A stretch of DNA of 64,000 nt from Tubulanus polymorphus. Lineage: Eukaryota > Nemertea > Palaeonemertea > Tubulaniformes > Tubulanidae. The notes under the pieces are model-generated. The model did no database searches and was not told the origin of the DNA. It was given only the letters and a program-made list of their open reading frames with translations. The DNA lies in contig NC_134032.1 of the NCBI RefSeq assembly GCF_964204645.1, forward strand, positions 808,501-872,500. Direction: 5' to 3'. The translations under genes were made by a program, and so were the position numbers. Positions 1 through 11,960 of this stretch are shown here, piece after piece (positions within the stretch are counted from its first letter, which is position 1; each line of letters opens with the position of its first letter).

Positions 1-126
1 TGCATTCCATGACACGAGTCCAATAAACTTCGATTCAAATCAGATTCTATTGGGTATATTGCCTGTTCGAACCTTGCGATTTCAAACGCAACACTTGACT
101 ATCATATCAGCGTTCCTTGAAATAGT

Positions 127-165
127 TGTGCCAGTCATATCAGATTCGAATCCCGATAATCCGCA
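127..165 (+). repeat. tRNA-like fragment (SINE remnant)
   Basis: The stretch contains a B-box-like gattcgaatcccga next to tgccagtcat. A similar combination occurs at 56465-56505. No complete cloverleaf is visible, so this is read as a remnant of a tRNA-derived SINE. The rest of 1-594 shows only a candidate poly(A) signal for the minus-strand gene that follows (AATAAA on the minus strand at 424-419). Confidence 0.35.
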
Positions 166-594
166 ATCTATTTTTCCATTTTGATAATTCACTTTATTTA
201 CGTATCAAGCCTAGATGTTTTGGGCAGAAAACCCGTTATTGTTGTTACAATTTGTACTGCTTGCTTAAGACTATTCGAAGTCAAGGGTAAAACGCGGAAC
301 TGGAATTGATGGTAAATGTTTTTCTCGCCGCGTATGGAACGGTGCAATTATTGCCCACTTTGAAAATCTACACTGACAAAAATCATAAACAGTTAACAAC
401 CCGATCACTACTAGCAGTTTTATTGAATCTAATTATAACACGATATTTGACGACTGAGATACAAATATAGATTAAATTCGAGTGTCTTCTGTTTATAGTT
501 AGTGAGTAAACTGGCTGTAGTTCAGTTTCATAATCGGATATTTCCCAAACCACCACAAGTATATCCCATTATAAACCAGCATTATCACCAGCGA

Positions 595-922
595 TTAGGA
601 TAAACAGTTTCCGGCCCAACATTTCTTTTTGCAACAATCACTATCTTCGGAACACGTTCCCGTTATTTTCACGCAACCTATATATGTATATATATATATT
701 TTCGTAAAGCATGAAATTAACGATGGAATTATTGAATTTACCTCAATTGAAAAGAAATAATTGGGAATAGATGTTTACTGATAATCGCTACATTAATCTA
801 TAGTAATCATGGAACCCGATGTATTAGTTTTTTTTCAAATGTTACTCACCTGCGGCAAATGATGCGGCACTGACCATGATCACAACAATAGTACACACGC
901 GTGTTGTCAGATAAGCGAGCAT
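595..922 (-). CDS. Small secreted cysteine-knot-type peptide, two coding exons
   Basis: Coding exons are 922-850 and 677-595; the intron 849-678 has a GTGAGT donor and an AG acceptor and splits a glycine codon in phase 1. The product would be 51 aa. The first 24 residues form a hydrophobic signal peptide ending in small residues. All six cysteines lie in the last 26 residues, spaced C-x6-C-x5-CC-x3-C-x4-C, which is the inhibitor-cystine-knot pattern found in venom peptides, enzyme inhibitors and antimicrobial peptides. There is no propeptide between the signal and the knot. An acceptor-like ttttag at 937-932 just before the ATG suggests a non-coding first exon upstream. The spacing and splice sites are directly visible. 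Whether it acts as toxin, defence peptide or signalling ligand cannot be told from sequence. Confidence 0.72.
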
Positions 923-1003
923 TTTCTTTTCCTAAAATGTGAATTAATTTCATCAGCGAATTGATATCTTTGGAAATCCCAAAATCTAATCATTCAACGG
1001 TTT

Positions 1004-1174
1004 TCATCGGGATCTCGATGAATAAACTTTTGTCGGAAAATGCACCAGCTTTAGAATGCCGCGAGCTTCCTGCTTTGCTGGCTTGCACGCTGTACTGTGA
1101 GTTTCGTCAAAATTAGTTTCATCAGTTCTTATAGTGAAAATGAATTTTATTATTAATACAGCGAACATTAACAT
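1004..1174 (-). CDS. Possible short secreted ORF, weak
   Basis: From the ATG at 1174 an open frame of 56 codons starts with a hydrophobic segment and then becomes polar and basic with a single cysteine. It lies just upstream of the cysteine-knot gene on the same strand. No homology is recognised and it could be chance; it could also overlap that gene's 5' exon. The remaining sequence to about 1950 shows nothing I can interpret. Confidence 0.15.
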   Translation of the reverse strand: MLMFAVLIIKFIFTIRTDETNFDETHSTACKPAKQEARGILKLVHFPTKVYSSRSR

Positions 1175-1952
1175 TAATCTCGATAATCTAATTCCCACCT
1201 CATAAGAAAAATTTGGTAGTTAATTTCATGCAGCTTAAATTGAAATCTTTATTTGGTAGAATAATTAGAATGTACTACTATTATAATAGACGGTATAACC
1301 AGTGACACGTCGTCAAACAATTCCCCACTATCACAATTCGTATGTTATCTATCTACTTACGGTTTGCGTTCGTATCATTAACGTTTGGTTGCTGCATTCA
1401 ATATAGAAACCTGTTTATGTAGAACTTTCGCTCGTGAATTTGACACTTCAGATATTGAATACACTATTTACTTTTCAATTCAATTCTCTCAACTTGTCGG
1501 GTGTGTAAATTGTACTGTACCTGAATCCCGAGTGGGATCGAGTGAAATATGAAACTATTTCGTCTGGTATATGAAATTTGATATTTTGATATATGGAATG
1601 TCTTATTTCGGTGAAATACAAGGTACTATTCTACTTAACTTGATCTTGGTTTATCTAAGCATTTCTTTCTGTTTCATAAGCTTTCCCATTTATTTGAAGA
1701 GGCCAGAGCCACATCGGCATTTTCCTGACCTTTCTCATTTATTCATACGGATACCTTTGATCAGGAAACTATGAATTCAAAATCAGTAATCTCATAATTA
1801 CTTCTAATTAACCAATTTAACGAATTGTAGTTTTGCCTGCAACTAATTGACCATATCCGCCACTTACATTTGAATCGTATAGCAACGACAATGGAGTTGA
1901 AATCGATAATGTCGACTATTTTATATTTTCTAAGATATTAAAGTACCATTCT

Positions 1953-2270
1953 CCACCGGCAGGGATTCGAACCTGATGGCACGGTACAAAACCCTGTCAC
2001 ACTAGACCGAGTGCGCAGTTACACGCGCAGCTTAGATGATGTCATTATCATCCAATCAGATATCCCGTTTTTTATTTCAGGCCGGGTTTTCCCGTTTATA
2101 GTTCTTCCGTTAAATTTACCTCAGCGATTATACAACGAGCAATCTGATTGGTGCCGCCAGTTTTCGTTCGGAAAGCTGCGCATGTACCTGCGCACCCGGT
2201 CTACTGATGCAGGGGTTCGTGCCGTGGCTGAGTGTAGCGATGTCATCAGGTTCGAATCCCTGCCGTGGGA
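1953..2270. repeat. Inverted pair of tRNA-like sequences (fold-back SINE-type unit)
   Basis: At 1958-2013, cggcagggattcgaacctga is followed by actagaccgagtgcgcag. At 2161-2270 the reverse complement appears: a tgcgcacccggtcta stretch and then caggttcgaatccctgccg. Both arms carry an A-box-like and a B-box-like (GGTTCGAATCC) motif, about 150 bp apart. This is best read as two SINE heads inserted head-to-head or as a fold-back element. Confidence 0.5.
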
Positions 2271-2447
2271 GGATGGTAAATGGGAGGCTGATATATCGGG
2301 GATGTTTTACTATGTATTTGTATAGAAATGTACATTGAGAAAACCTCGCGGTAGGCTGGGGTGACGGTATATGGGATGGCGGTATATCGGGGGATGATGA
2401 CTGTATGTCTCGGGTGAACTCTTAATCAAGGAACATTTGTAAATTCC

Positions 2448-3297
2448 GGGGCCGGTTTCACAAAGGGTAATTAACCCTTAATTATGATTAAATCACTAAT
2501 CATGATTGAATTATCATGATTTAATCAAGTTAGGTGTTTCACAAAACGTAATCAACTTAAATTATAATTAAGTTAACTACAAAATTTAATTCTCCTCTAG
2601 AGTGTAATTAAACCATTTAATCATCATTAGTTTATTATTAAAAACAAAAAGCTGCAGATATTATTCATGGAATTTGGTGTTTATTAATTGACGACGGCAC
2701 TTATTCAGTTTTTCAGATTGTTTGGCTCAAATAATTTGGATTTTTTTCTTTTTGTAAAAAAGGCATGTCAATACTCTAAATTCTATTGATTTATTTTCAA
2801 AAATCAAACGTCCTATGTTTTTGTCAGCACGACCACCACATACTTAGAAGTATTGAATTAATTGATTTTGTCCAAACATATGATAGATTTCTGTCAGTAG
2901 AGTACATATCTATGGAGTTAGTGTTAACAAGTGCTAATCACTGCTCGGAAATAAACCCCATTTACGAGGATTTTATTTTGCTGACTGGAGGTGAGTTTCC
3001 ACTGGTTCCTGAGACCTTTCAGAGCAATCTTTAACTCCCAAAGGAGTGAATTTCTCTTCCTCTAAACAAGGAAGGTTGTTGATGCTTGGACAGTAAATGG
3101 CTGTCTAAAGTTCCGCCATTTTGATACAGTTAAATTGTAATTAAGTTGCCTAATTATGTAATTAGTTAATTTTGTAATTAAACCCTTTCGTGAAACCGAA
3201 TTTTAATCGTAATAAACTAATCATGATTAAGGAAATTTAATCATGATTTAGGTCCTAATTATAATTAAAGTTAATTATGCTTTGTGAAACCGGCCCC
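2448..3297. mobile_element. 850-bp fold-back MITE, GGGGCCGGTTTCACAAAG ends
   Basis: The element begins GGGGCCGGTTTCACAAAG and ends with its exact reverse complement. The inverted repeats continue imperfectly for about 60 bp as runs of TAATTA/TTAATCATGATT. The interior is A+T-rich and holds no convincing protein; the open frame at 2786-3034 matches nothing I know. No target duplication is obvious. It is non-autonomous. Confidence 0.75.
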
Positions 3298-3563
3298 AGA
3301 TGTCGTCAAAACACTGGCTTCAAACGTACAGACACATGCGTGAGACAAGTTTCTATAACCATTAGATAAATCAACTAAACTCACGAAGACAATTCTTAAA
3401 TAGCGTTGAAAGATGAAATTATATTTTTTTCAGAATTCAAACCGAAATACGAATAGTTTTAATCAGCGAGAATTGATTAGAATAAATTGAAAAAAAAACA
3501 AAAGAAATACTGAAGAATTCAAACGGCATCTTTGCGTTTCTACACCAATGGTTCGTCCTCGAT

Positions 3564-4392
<829 letters not shown>

Positions 4393-4819
4393 CGTTGATA
4401 ATCCTGGAAAATATGTTCGAAATTATTAGGATATGAAATTGGAACCACAGCCTAAGAATTGTCGTAGTGAAAATTGTCACATGGACACAGAATCAGAAAC
4501 TGAAACTGAAAATAATAATCATAATTCATTGATAACTTACGCGTTCGGGAGAACTAACTGAATTCAGCTGTGAATCTCATTCTGATGGGGGCTATTATAA
4601 ATCGCCAGCCAGACAAGTGTTTTCTCAGCGGTAGTAACTCGATATAACAATGCATATTAACAGCTTGTTCAATTTTCGAAAATGAAAGGAATTCGAATCC
4701 ACTTTATAAATCGATTAGAACAGTTCAACAAATTCAGCTGGTTCGAGCTCTGTCTTTGTTTACTGTATATTTTCTATATGTTTTAGCTAATGAATGCCTA
4801 CTATAACAAAACTCACCCT

Positions 4820-5505
4820 CTAATATCTGGTGTTTGTAGTTCATTTTCAATTAGAAATGTCTCAGATGAAGTTCTGAACACATGCGAAGTGTGGACGATC
4901 AGTTTATGAAAGTGTTCTGATAAAATGTCTAATATTGGGGGTTTGTAGTTCATTTTCAATTAAAAATGTCTCAGATGAAGTTCTGAACACATGTGAAGTG
5001 TGGACGATCAGTTTATGGAAGTGTGCTGATAAAATGTCTAATGTCTGGTGTTTGTAGTTCATTTTCAATTAGAAATGTCTCAGGTGAAGCACTGAACACA
5101 TGTGAAGTGTGGACGATCAGTTTTTGAAAGTGTGCTGATAAAATGTCTAATATCTGGTGTTTGTAGTTCATTTTCAATTAGAAATGTCTCAGGTGAAGCA
5201 CTGAACACATGTGAAGTGTGGACGATCAGTTTTTGAAAGTGTGCTGATAAAATGTCTAATGTCTGGTGTTTGTAGTTCATTTTCAATTAGAAATGTCTCA
5301 GGTGAAGCACTGAACACATGTGAAGTGTGGACGATCAGTTTTTGAAAGTGTGCTGATAAAATGTCTAATGTCTGGTGTTTGTAGTTCATTTTCAATTAGA
5401 AATGTCTCAGGTGAAGCACTGAACACATGTGAAGTGTGGACGATCAGTTTTTGAGAGTGTGCCGTTAAAATGTCTAATGTCTGGTGTTTGTAGTTCAGGT
5501 GAAGT
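4820..5505. repeat. 109-bp tandem array, six full copies
   Basis: Units starting ctaat..ctggtgtttgtagtt recur at 4820, 4929, 5038, 5147, 5256, 5365 and, partially, 5474, a constant step of 109 bp. Copies three to six are almost identical and the outer ones more diverged, the usual pattern of array homogenisation. The overlapping minus-strand open frames are by-products. Confidence 0.95.
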
Positions 5506-5856
5506 TCTTAACACGATTCATGTGTTCAATAATTAGGTAGATATTCGTTTTGGGGTCTCTTTGTCCGGGTCTATCAAATAGCGCCAACCAGTCCGGTCTA
5601 TATCGCTCGAACTAAAAACTGAATTCAGTATTACATGTACATAACACCAGTCAGAGTGGACAGTTTGTTTAGTTGGATAATTCAGGTTGATCGAGCTCTT
5701 TTTTCTGTCGTGGGTCGACGAACTTTAGACTGAATATCAGCCATTGCGTTCTTGGTATGGCCCAAAAAGAGCACCGACTTTTTCAACAAAACATGCAGCA
5801 ATAGCCCCACCTATTAGCAGTTGGACGACTCGCATATAAGAAGAAACGAATGTTAG

Positions 5857-6087
5857 ACAACGGAAGTCCATAAATGCGTATTCTTTGCCGAACCCAAACT
5901 TGAACTGAAAGCCGTCATGAAAACCGTAAATGCAAATGATGATAAAGAAGTTTTTGGTAGTTTCGTACCAAAAAGTACCAAAATACCAATAAATCCATCT
6001 ATTCGTGGAAAATGTACGTGCGATCTGCGATATAAGGACATACGTAGATTCGAAATGTACAACTCTTATGAGCTACTTAGAGCTTAA
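5857..6087 (+). CDS. Unassigned open exon, 76 codons to a stop
   Basis: The frame is open from an acceptor-like tgttag (ends 5856) to TAA at 6085-6087. The translation looks protein-like: mixed charged and hydrophobic residues, and a CTC motif followed by DLRYKDIRRFEMYNSYELL. It could be the last exon of a gene whose other exons I cannot find, or a decayed fragment. No family is recognised. An interspersed repeat, also seen near 52355-52450, begins just downstream at about 6100. Confidence 0.3.
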   Translation, partial: TTEVHKCVFFAEPKLELKAVMKTVNANDDKEVFGSFVPKSTKIPINPSIRGKCTCDLRYKDIRRFEMYNSYELLRA

Positions 6088-6284
6088 CAGAAAAACCGTC
6101 ACAATAATGTTCATATACATTGATACCTAGTATGCGTTATATAAGGGGTTCTGGGTGAGTCGATGTGCACTACGTCATCAAGATTTGCGTTTCAAGTTAA
6201 CATTTACAATAACAATTACTAATTAAAATTGCGTTTGTTTTGTGATTGATTAGATTGTATGACACTTATTTCATCACTATCGGT

Positions 6285-6555
6285 TATAACGAACAGATTT
6301 TCTGCTGTCCAGGGCCCAGTTGCATAGTCGAGACTTAAGTCCAAAAGTGGTCTTAAATATTAAGACGGGTCTTAAGTTGTCAGATTGGCTATAGAACTAA
6401 GTTTGTCTTAGACTGGTCTTAAGTCTAAGTCATGACTGTGCAACCGGCCCCTGAAGTTTGTTGTAACGAGGTCCCACTGTATATAGAACAACCGGTCGTA
6501 ACGAACAGATTTCCTGTGAAGTTCGCTGTAACGCGGTTCCGCTGCCTTTTCCTAG
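6285..6555. repeat. Interspersed repeat split by a MITE
   Basis: The flanks match the roughly 70-bp unit arrayed at 38510-38870 (cgttataacgaacagatttt ... gaggttccactgtatat). A MITE interrupts the unit at 6311-6451. Confidence 0.7.
6311..6451. mobile_element. Short MITE (141 bp) of the 47-bp-unit family, nested
   Basis: It begins AGGGCCCAGTTGCATAGTC and ends GACTGTGCAACCGGCCCC, imperfect inverted repeats. Removing it restores the surrounding repeat (..ctgtcc + tgaagtttg..), which defines its ends. It holds about one copy of the 47-bp unit found in larger relatives. Confidence 0.72.
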
Positions 6556-7094
6556 ACGAAGGACGGTCAAAAAGCGGGTAAAAGTCATCTCAGTTTGTTT
6601 ACATATCGCGTCTACTCAAGGGGTACTTGAAACATCGCCTGTGATGGCTGCCTGACTCTATTTTTAATGCGTTTAGCTGCAAAAACGGAAAGCCGAGAAA
6701 AGATAAGTCTTGTAAATAAACGAGTAAATTAAAGGATTGAATTCTGGCGAGCGTATAAAAAAAAGAACGAGTATAACGTCGAGTGAGCTTGTGTCTGTTC
6801 TATTACGTGTGGCATCCTAGCCAGATATGAAGCCGCTTGTAACATCATAACAAATTGAGATTAGCCAGATCCGACTCGTGTAAACGCCGTTTTAAACACT
6901 CAGGCCGTCGCGTCCAAAACATTCGTTTCTCGAGCGGCGAGCTCCGCGGTTTTCTGCAACTCGGAAATGATTATATTATTTTCACACGCACGCGCGCTAT
7001 CGATAGTAAAAAAGGTTTGATCGTATTTATTTTCGAAAATTCATATTCAGCCGTTTTAGATTGGAACTATATAACAGAAGCCACTTGCGCTTAG

Positions 7095-7570
7095 GTTAAA
7101 TACCTGTCTCAGCTCATTAACTTAAGTCCAGTCTAAGCTCGTTTTGGTTCTATAACGACCAATCGTAGCAACTTAATACCAGCCTAAGCTCACGTATGGT
7201 TCTAAAACACCTCGCAGAGCAGTCTAAGCTCATTTTAGTTCTTTAGCCAATCTAACAACTTAAGACCGGTCTAAGCTCATTTTAGTTCTATAACCAATCT
7301 AACAACTTAAGACCAGTCTAAGCTTATCTTAGTTCTATAACCAATCTAACAACTTAAGACCAGTCTAAGAGCAACTTAGTTCTATAACCAATCTAACAAC
7401 TTAAGACCAGTCTAAGAGCAACTTAGTTCTATAACCAATCTAACAACTTAAGACCAGTCTAAGCTTATCTTAGTTCTATAACCAATCTAAAAAGACTCGT
7501 TAGATTGGTTATAGCCAGTGAAGACGAATCTAATTTCAGCTGTGGTTTGAAGACCCATTAGTTTTTGACA
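7095..7570. repeat. 47-bp tandem repeats (MITE interior), about 8 copies
   Basis: The repeat period is taacaacttaagaccagtct plus aagctcattttagttctata accaatc, 47 bp. Copies near 7320-7450 are nearly identical. This is the same unit as at 23745, 36000, 39800, 46370, 53229 and 54520. Confidence 0.88.
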
Positions 7571-9470
7571 GCTTATCTAAGAGTGTAAGTATTAAGATAT
7601 ACCGATTTCGGACTGAAGCCTGGCTTGTCGACTGGATGACTTACTTACAGACTTAAACAAATCCGAATTGTCCAAATATGGGGGGGGGGGTCAAGAGTCG
7701 TTGGTGCGGACTTTAACTTTGCTACTTCAACCGATTTCGTCAGCCACGCTTTTTTAAAAAACAACCCGAAACTTCCGCGCGGCCTTTTTAGCGGTCGCGA
7801 CTGAATCGAAACCTCGATCAAACCTCCATCGAGCTTTTTCGGCTTTGTGGCGCGCATCGATGGAAACGGAACGCTTTGAACCGCGGTTAGCGCGCGCGCC
7901 CGCGTCGCTTATCTCCGGCGAACGATTTTAGATGAAAGACGAAACGCAAATAAATTCAGCCTCGCTCGGCTGTAGTGAGCGTAGCGACCATGCTGTTTTC
8001 ACGGGGTTCTCGCCGCTGCATTCCCCGGGCCACTACGCCATTTAACACCTGCATTTTACCCTTAGTTCGATGAACTCTGGGGGGATTTATATTTTATGAG
8101 AGCGAAAACAGAGTTTGCTACAGTCACTAAAACACTTGAATCTACTTCCAAGAGTTCGAAGAATCCGATGCCTTCAATATTGCTTGACCATTTGAGCATT
8201 TTTTACGGATTTGAGATTCCGAAATCGGGAATTCATAATTTGCGAGAAAAAATTCAGAACCCGTTAAGCTATTCGGAATCCACAAGTTAAAAGTGCCAAA
8301 AATCGCCCGCGAATAAGGCTATAGATTTTGGCACTAATCAGTAATGAAACTGGTGTTGTTTTAAATGGGCTCAGAGAATGCGATAGCCTAATGTCGTGAT
8401 TACATGGCCACATAGCAGGGCCAGGTCCAGGTGTTTACATAGGGGGGGGGCAACAATGAAGTAGGACCCAAGATCCTAACGACAGCGAGGGGGGATTTGC
8501 CTCTGAAGATCTTTAAAAAGGAAGCCCGTTGGATGCATTTTAGAGGCCATATATATGTCTTGAAGTCACGGTCCTTACTTATTACACAACCACCCACTTT
8601 CAGGCAAAAACTGTGACAGATTTTTTTTAAAATCTGAATTAGTTATCAAGAACCTAACAATATGTATTCACATTCGCGCCAATCAAGAAAAAAAAACAGC
8701 TAGTAAAAATCACTATTATCCTGATTTTGGGTGTCCACCACTCACTCTCTGTCAACTCAAAATAGTATTTAAGACCATTGAATCCTATGCGCGAGAACTC
8801 TTGTTTAACACACGGGAACTAAGAACTAAATCTTTGAAGAAACAATGCGCTAAAAAGGTAAATCCAGAGATTTTTTTCCTGGCACTTTAGGGGGCAGCAC
8901 GTGACCGGCCGATGCTCTCCTAAACCCGCACTTCTTTCGTATTTACTCCAAATTCGAGATTCCTGACTATGGAGGCCACGAATGAGTATACACGACCTAT
9001 AAAGTAGGCCTTTACGGATTGGAATTTATTCTTTAATGCCTCCATAATCTCTCCATTAATCTAGCATTATTCGCAGAATTTTTGAAAGTCGTAATATCAA
9101 TTCCGCAATCTGCGCACGCGGTTTGAGCGGCTATCAATATTCGCGGCCACCATTTTTCTCTAAACCGACGCTTGTTACACGCTTAATTAAATTGTATTCG
9201 TCTTATCTATGACTACTACAAACTAGCGCTCGTTAGACTGGGGGCTTATCGGCGCTTATCGCGGCGAATTCTGTCGGTGAATTGCCGCTATTAATCAAAC
9301 AATGTTAGAACGCAATGAACAAGTCGTATATATGACCGGATCACCTGCTAGATGGAGGAATACATCGCTTTATATGAGAGGTGATGTAATACCCCGACAG
9401 TTGTTCCGCGGCCATCTGGACGTGTGGTATGCGACCAACGTTAGAGTTTTATGTGTTAAGAATGTCTTCC
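7571..9470. other. Gene-poor stretch with a GC-richer island
   Basis: About 7700-8050 is distinctly GC/CpG-richer (gcgcgcgcgcccgcg at about 7890) than its surroundings, as promoters often are. No adjoining first exon can be shown. The remainder holds only short open frames without recognisable products. Confidence 0.3.
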
Positions 9471-9481
9471 GAATCGAACCG

Positions 9482-9740
9482 CCGTTTCGCTCCGGGCAGG
9501 TGTGACTGGTGGGTTTAGCAGACGACAGAGGGAAGCACGGAAACGGGAACCGGTAACATGTTTCCCCCCGTTTCGCTCCGGGCAGGTGTGACTGGTGGGT
9601 TTAGCAGACGACAGAAGGAAGCACGGAAACGGGAACCGGTAACATGTTTCCCCCCGTTTCGCTCCGGGCAGGTGTGACTGGTGGGTTTAGCAGACGACAG
9701 AGGGAAGCACGGAAACAGGAACCGGTAACATGTTTCTTTG
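9482..9740. repeat. 86-bp tandem repeat, three copies
   Basis: ccgtttcgctccgggcaggt recurs at 9482, 9568 and 9654. The core (gtttcgctcc..caggtgtg..ggtgggttt) is also the reverse complement of part of the interspersed family at 51955 and 58805. Confidence 0.9.
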
Positions 9741-9988
9741 CGTTTCCCTGTGTCCGGTGTGTTTAGGAGAAACAAGAAACACGATTTCGGGAAACAATGT
9801 TTCCGAGATCGAACATGTCTGTTTCCGTGTTTTTGTATTTTTCTGCATGGGCCGCGAGCTTAAGGGACTTCAAATCCATGAGGGACAATCCCTATCCTAA
9901 GATAAAAAGAGAGAATGACTCCAAATATGACTTAGAAAGAAAATGAGATCCTTTCTTGTGTTGGTTGTATTCCACCTGATGAGGGTAC

Positions 9989-10250
9989 AGGCGCGGATCC
10001 AGAGAGGGTGGGGGGTTTTAGGGGTCGTGACCCCCCCTGCTCAGCTACCAAAAATTTTTTAACCGTTTTCATGGAGGAATGTACTCAAGACAAAGCGGAC
10101 GGAGAGTACCATAATCGGTACCATATCATCTTATGTTTGGCCAAACAATATGCCGTATAGGCCCCCTATCATTAGAGATTTTAGCCGGCATCTTAACATA
10201 ACCATCTTTATGAACCCCCTTCTGAAAAAAATCCTGGATCCGCGCCTTTG
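9989..10250. mobile_element. Non-autonomous fold-back element with CGCGGATCC ends
   Basis: The left end caggcgcggatccag and right end ctggatccgcgcctttg are inverted repeats. A related element with GGGGCGGATC ends lies at 63552-63880. The terminal style resembles hAT-type MITEs; a clean 8-bp target duplication could not be confirmed. Confidence 0.55.
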
Positions 10251-11349
10251 GTAACCACTCGGGTGAGGAAATATGATGCCGAATATGTCCTGTTTCGGGG
10301 ATTCAACCAGACAAATCCCTTAGGATTTTTTTTCTAATTCGCCGACAGTCCTGAAGCTTTATACTGTAAATCTTCTTTTGCGATAACAATTTGTAACTTG
10401 CAACAATGTCGAAAAAAAGTGAAACGAAATGAAACCCGTTAGAAAATTCGGTTCATGTCGGTTTTATGAGTTTTTTTCGGTCACTTTCGGAACTTCGTAT
10501 GTGTAAGATTCCTTTCTCTTCGCCTAGCGAAATAAAAATGTTGTTATAAACCAGGAACCAATTCCATCACAGCTAAAGAGGTTAGAAATCAGTTAAAAAA
10601 AATTGAAAACTTTTGTAGCGCGGTTCTTTGTTATACAGTTTATTCACTGTATCTTTGTTTATATGTGATACGCCATTTCACCGGAGTGTTATACATAAAT
10701 GTAACCTCAACTGCTGACAAAAGAAAACCTGTACACATAATTTTTCGCGTAATAGCTGATCCAATGCGAACGAGCTGGGGGATTGCATCGCGAAAATTGA
10801 GAGATATCGTTAGAGCCCCCGAGGAACGCCTCGAACTTATACAGATCTGTTACTAGTTCAAAGGCGGTGTTGACGGATGACTGGCTGACCGTAGAGCGGT
10901 TGCGCATCTGATCATGGTTACTGTGTTCGACCCGGAGCAGCCAACCGAGTTTAATTATCTGTTCGTTCGGCTGAAGCACCGGACGTTATGTAATAGATAA
11001 TCGCCTACAGTCGGTGTTCTGAAGAATGCCGCTCAGATTTGGGAGAATTTCGCATAAAACCACCCCCGCGTAATTACATAATATCTACTTTTCTTTGTTT
11101 TTAGCCTGTGATCGTTGTAAGAATATGATGAATGATCGATTTAAGAAAACTGTTTTGAAAGTTCTAATCTTAAACTTTAGTACACCAGCCTGTGGCAATT
11201 CTGAATTGTCAGTGGAATTGATAACTAGGATCTGAATTATCTGATAATTTCAGGCTTGAGACAAACTGGATTTTGGGATTCCAAAATGGAAATGGAAGTT
11301 TTATGCTTGCATGATGATTCATTCTTTGACCAGGAGGCATGTGACCGCT

Positions 11350-11604
11350 ACCAGGTGAGTAGGCCTCGGGATGCGTAGGGCAGGACCCCCTTAAATAGCA
11401 TTTGGACCCCAATGAAAGCCGCCGTGGGTTCTACAAATAAGAAATGTGACGAAAAACTTTTATGACTGAAATCCCAAGGTTCCTGGCACAAATAAAGGAT
11501 TCCCTGGAACTTTTTGCTAGAATAAGAGACACGTGATGGGGGGATTCCCTTCGATATTCGGTTGGGATGTACAGGCATACCTGTACTGGGATACCCCGCT
11601 TACT
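11350..11604. repeat. Interspersed repeat, copy 1
   Basis: It shares ordered blocks with 18290-18590: gatgcgt..gggcaggac, gattccctgga, gattcccttcgatattcgg, and a final gggataccccnc. The two copies are diverged and lie on either side of the ISL2EU element. Confidence 0.7.
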
Positions 11605-11816
11605 AGACTTATTAGACTCAATTCTATGAGACATTTTCAAAACTAAGAGAGTAGTGACGTTTAGACTCAATTCTATGAGACATTTTCAAAACTAAGAGAG
11701 TAGTGACGTTAAGACTCAATTCTATGAGACATTTTCAGAAACGAGAGTAGTGACGTTAAGACTCAATTCTATGAGACATTTTCAAAACTAAGAGAGTAGT
11801 GACGTTAAGACTCAAT
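11605..11816. repeat. 49-bp minisatellite, left part
   Basis: Units of gactcaattctatgagacat..ttcaaaactaagagagtagt repeat four times, then stop in mid-unit at the ISL2EU insertion. The array resumes at 17363, and a second array of the same unit lies at 28150-28850. Confidence 0.93.
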
Positions 11817-11960
11817 GGGGCTCGCCGCGCTGAGCGCTGCCGCGAGATGGCGCGCGCGTGTTAGTGGCCCTAGTGATTTGAATTTGAATTGTAAACAACA
11901 TTTTATTCATCTCCGCGTTCGAGCGAATTGACGATTTGAAAAGCGCTTGAATCTATTATA

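Noticed and set aside
5080-5395. Two identical 68-residue minus-strand frames
   Set aside because: They are overlapping readings of the 109-bp tandem array; there are no splice sites or homology.
4820-5505. CRISPR-like array
   Set aside because: The whole 109-bp unit repeats with no unique spacers, and the context is a eukaryotic genome. The same applies to the 40-, 47-, 49- and 167-bp arrays.
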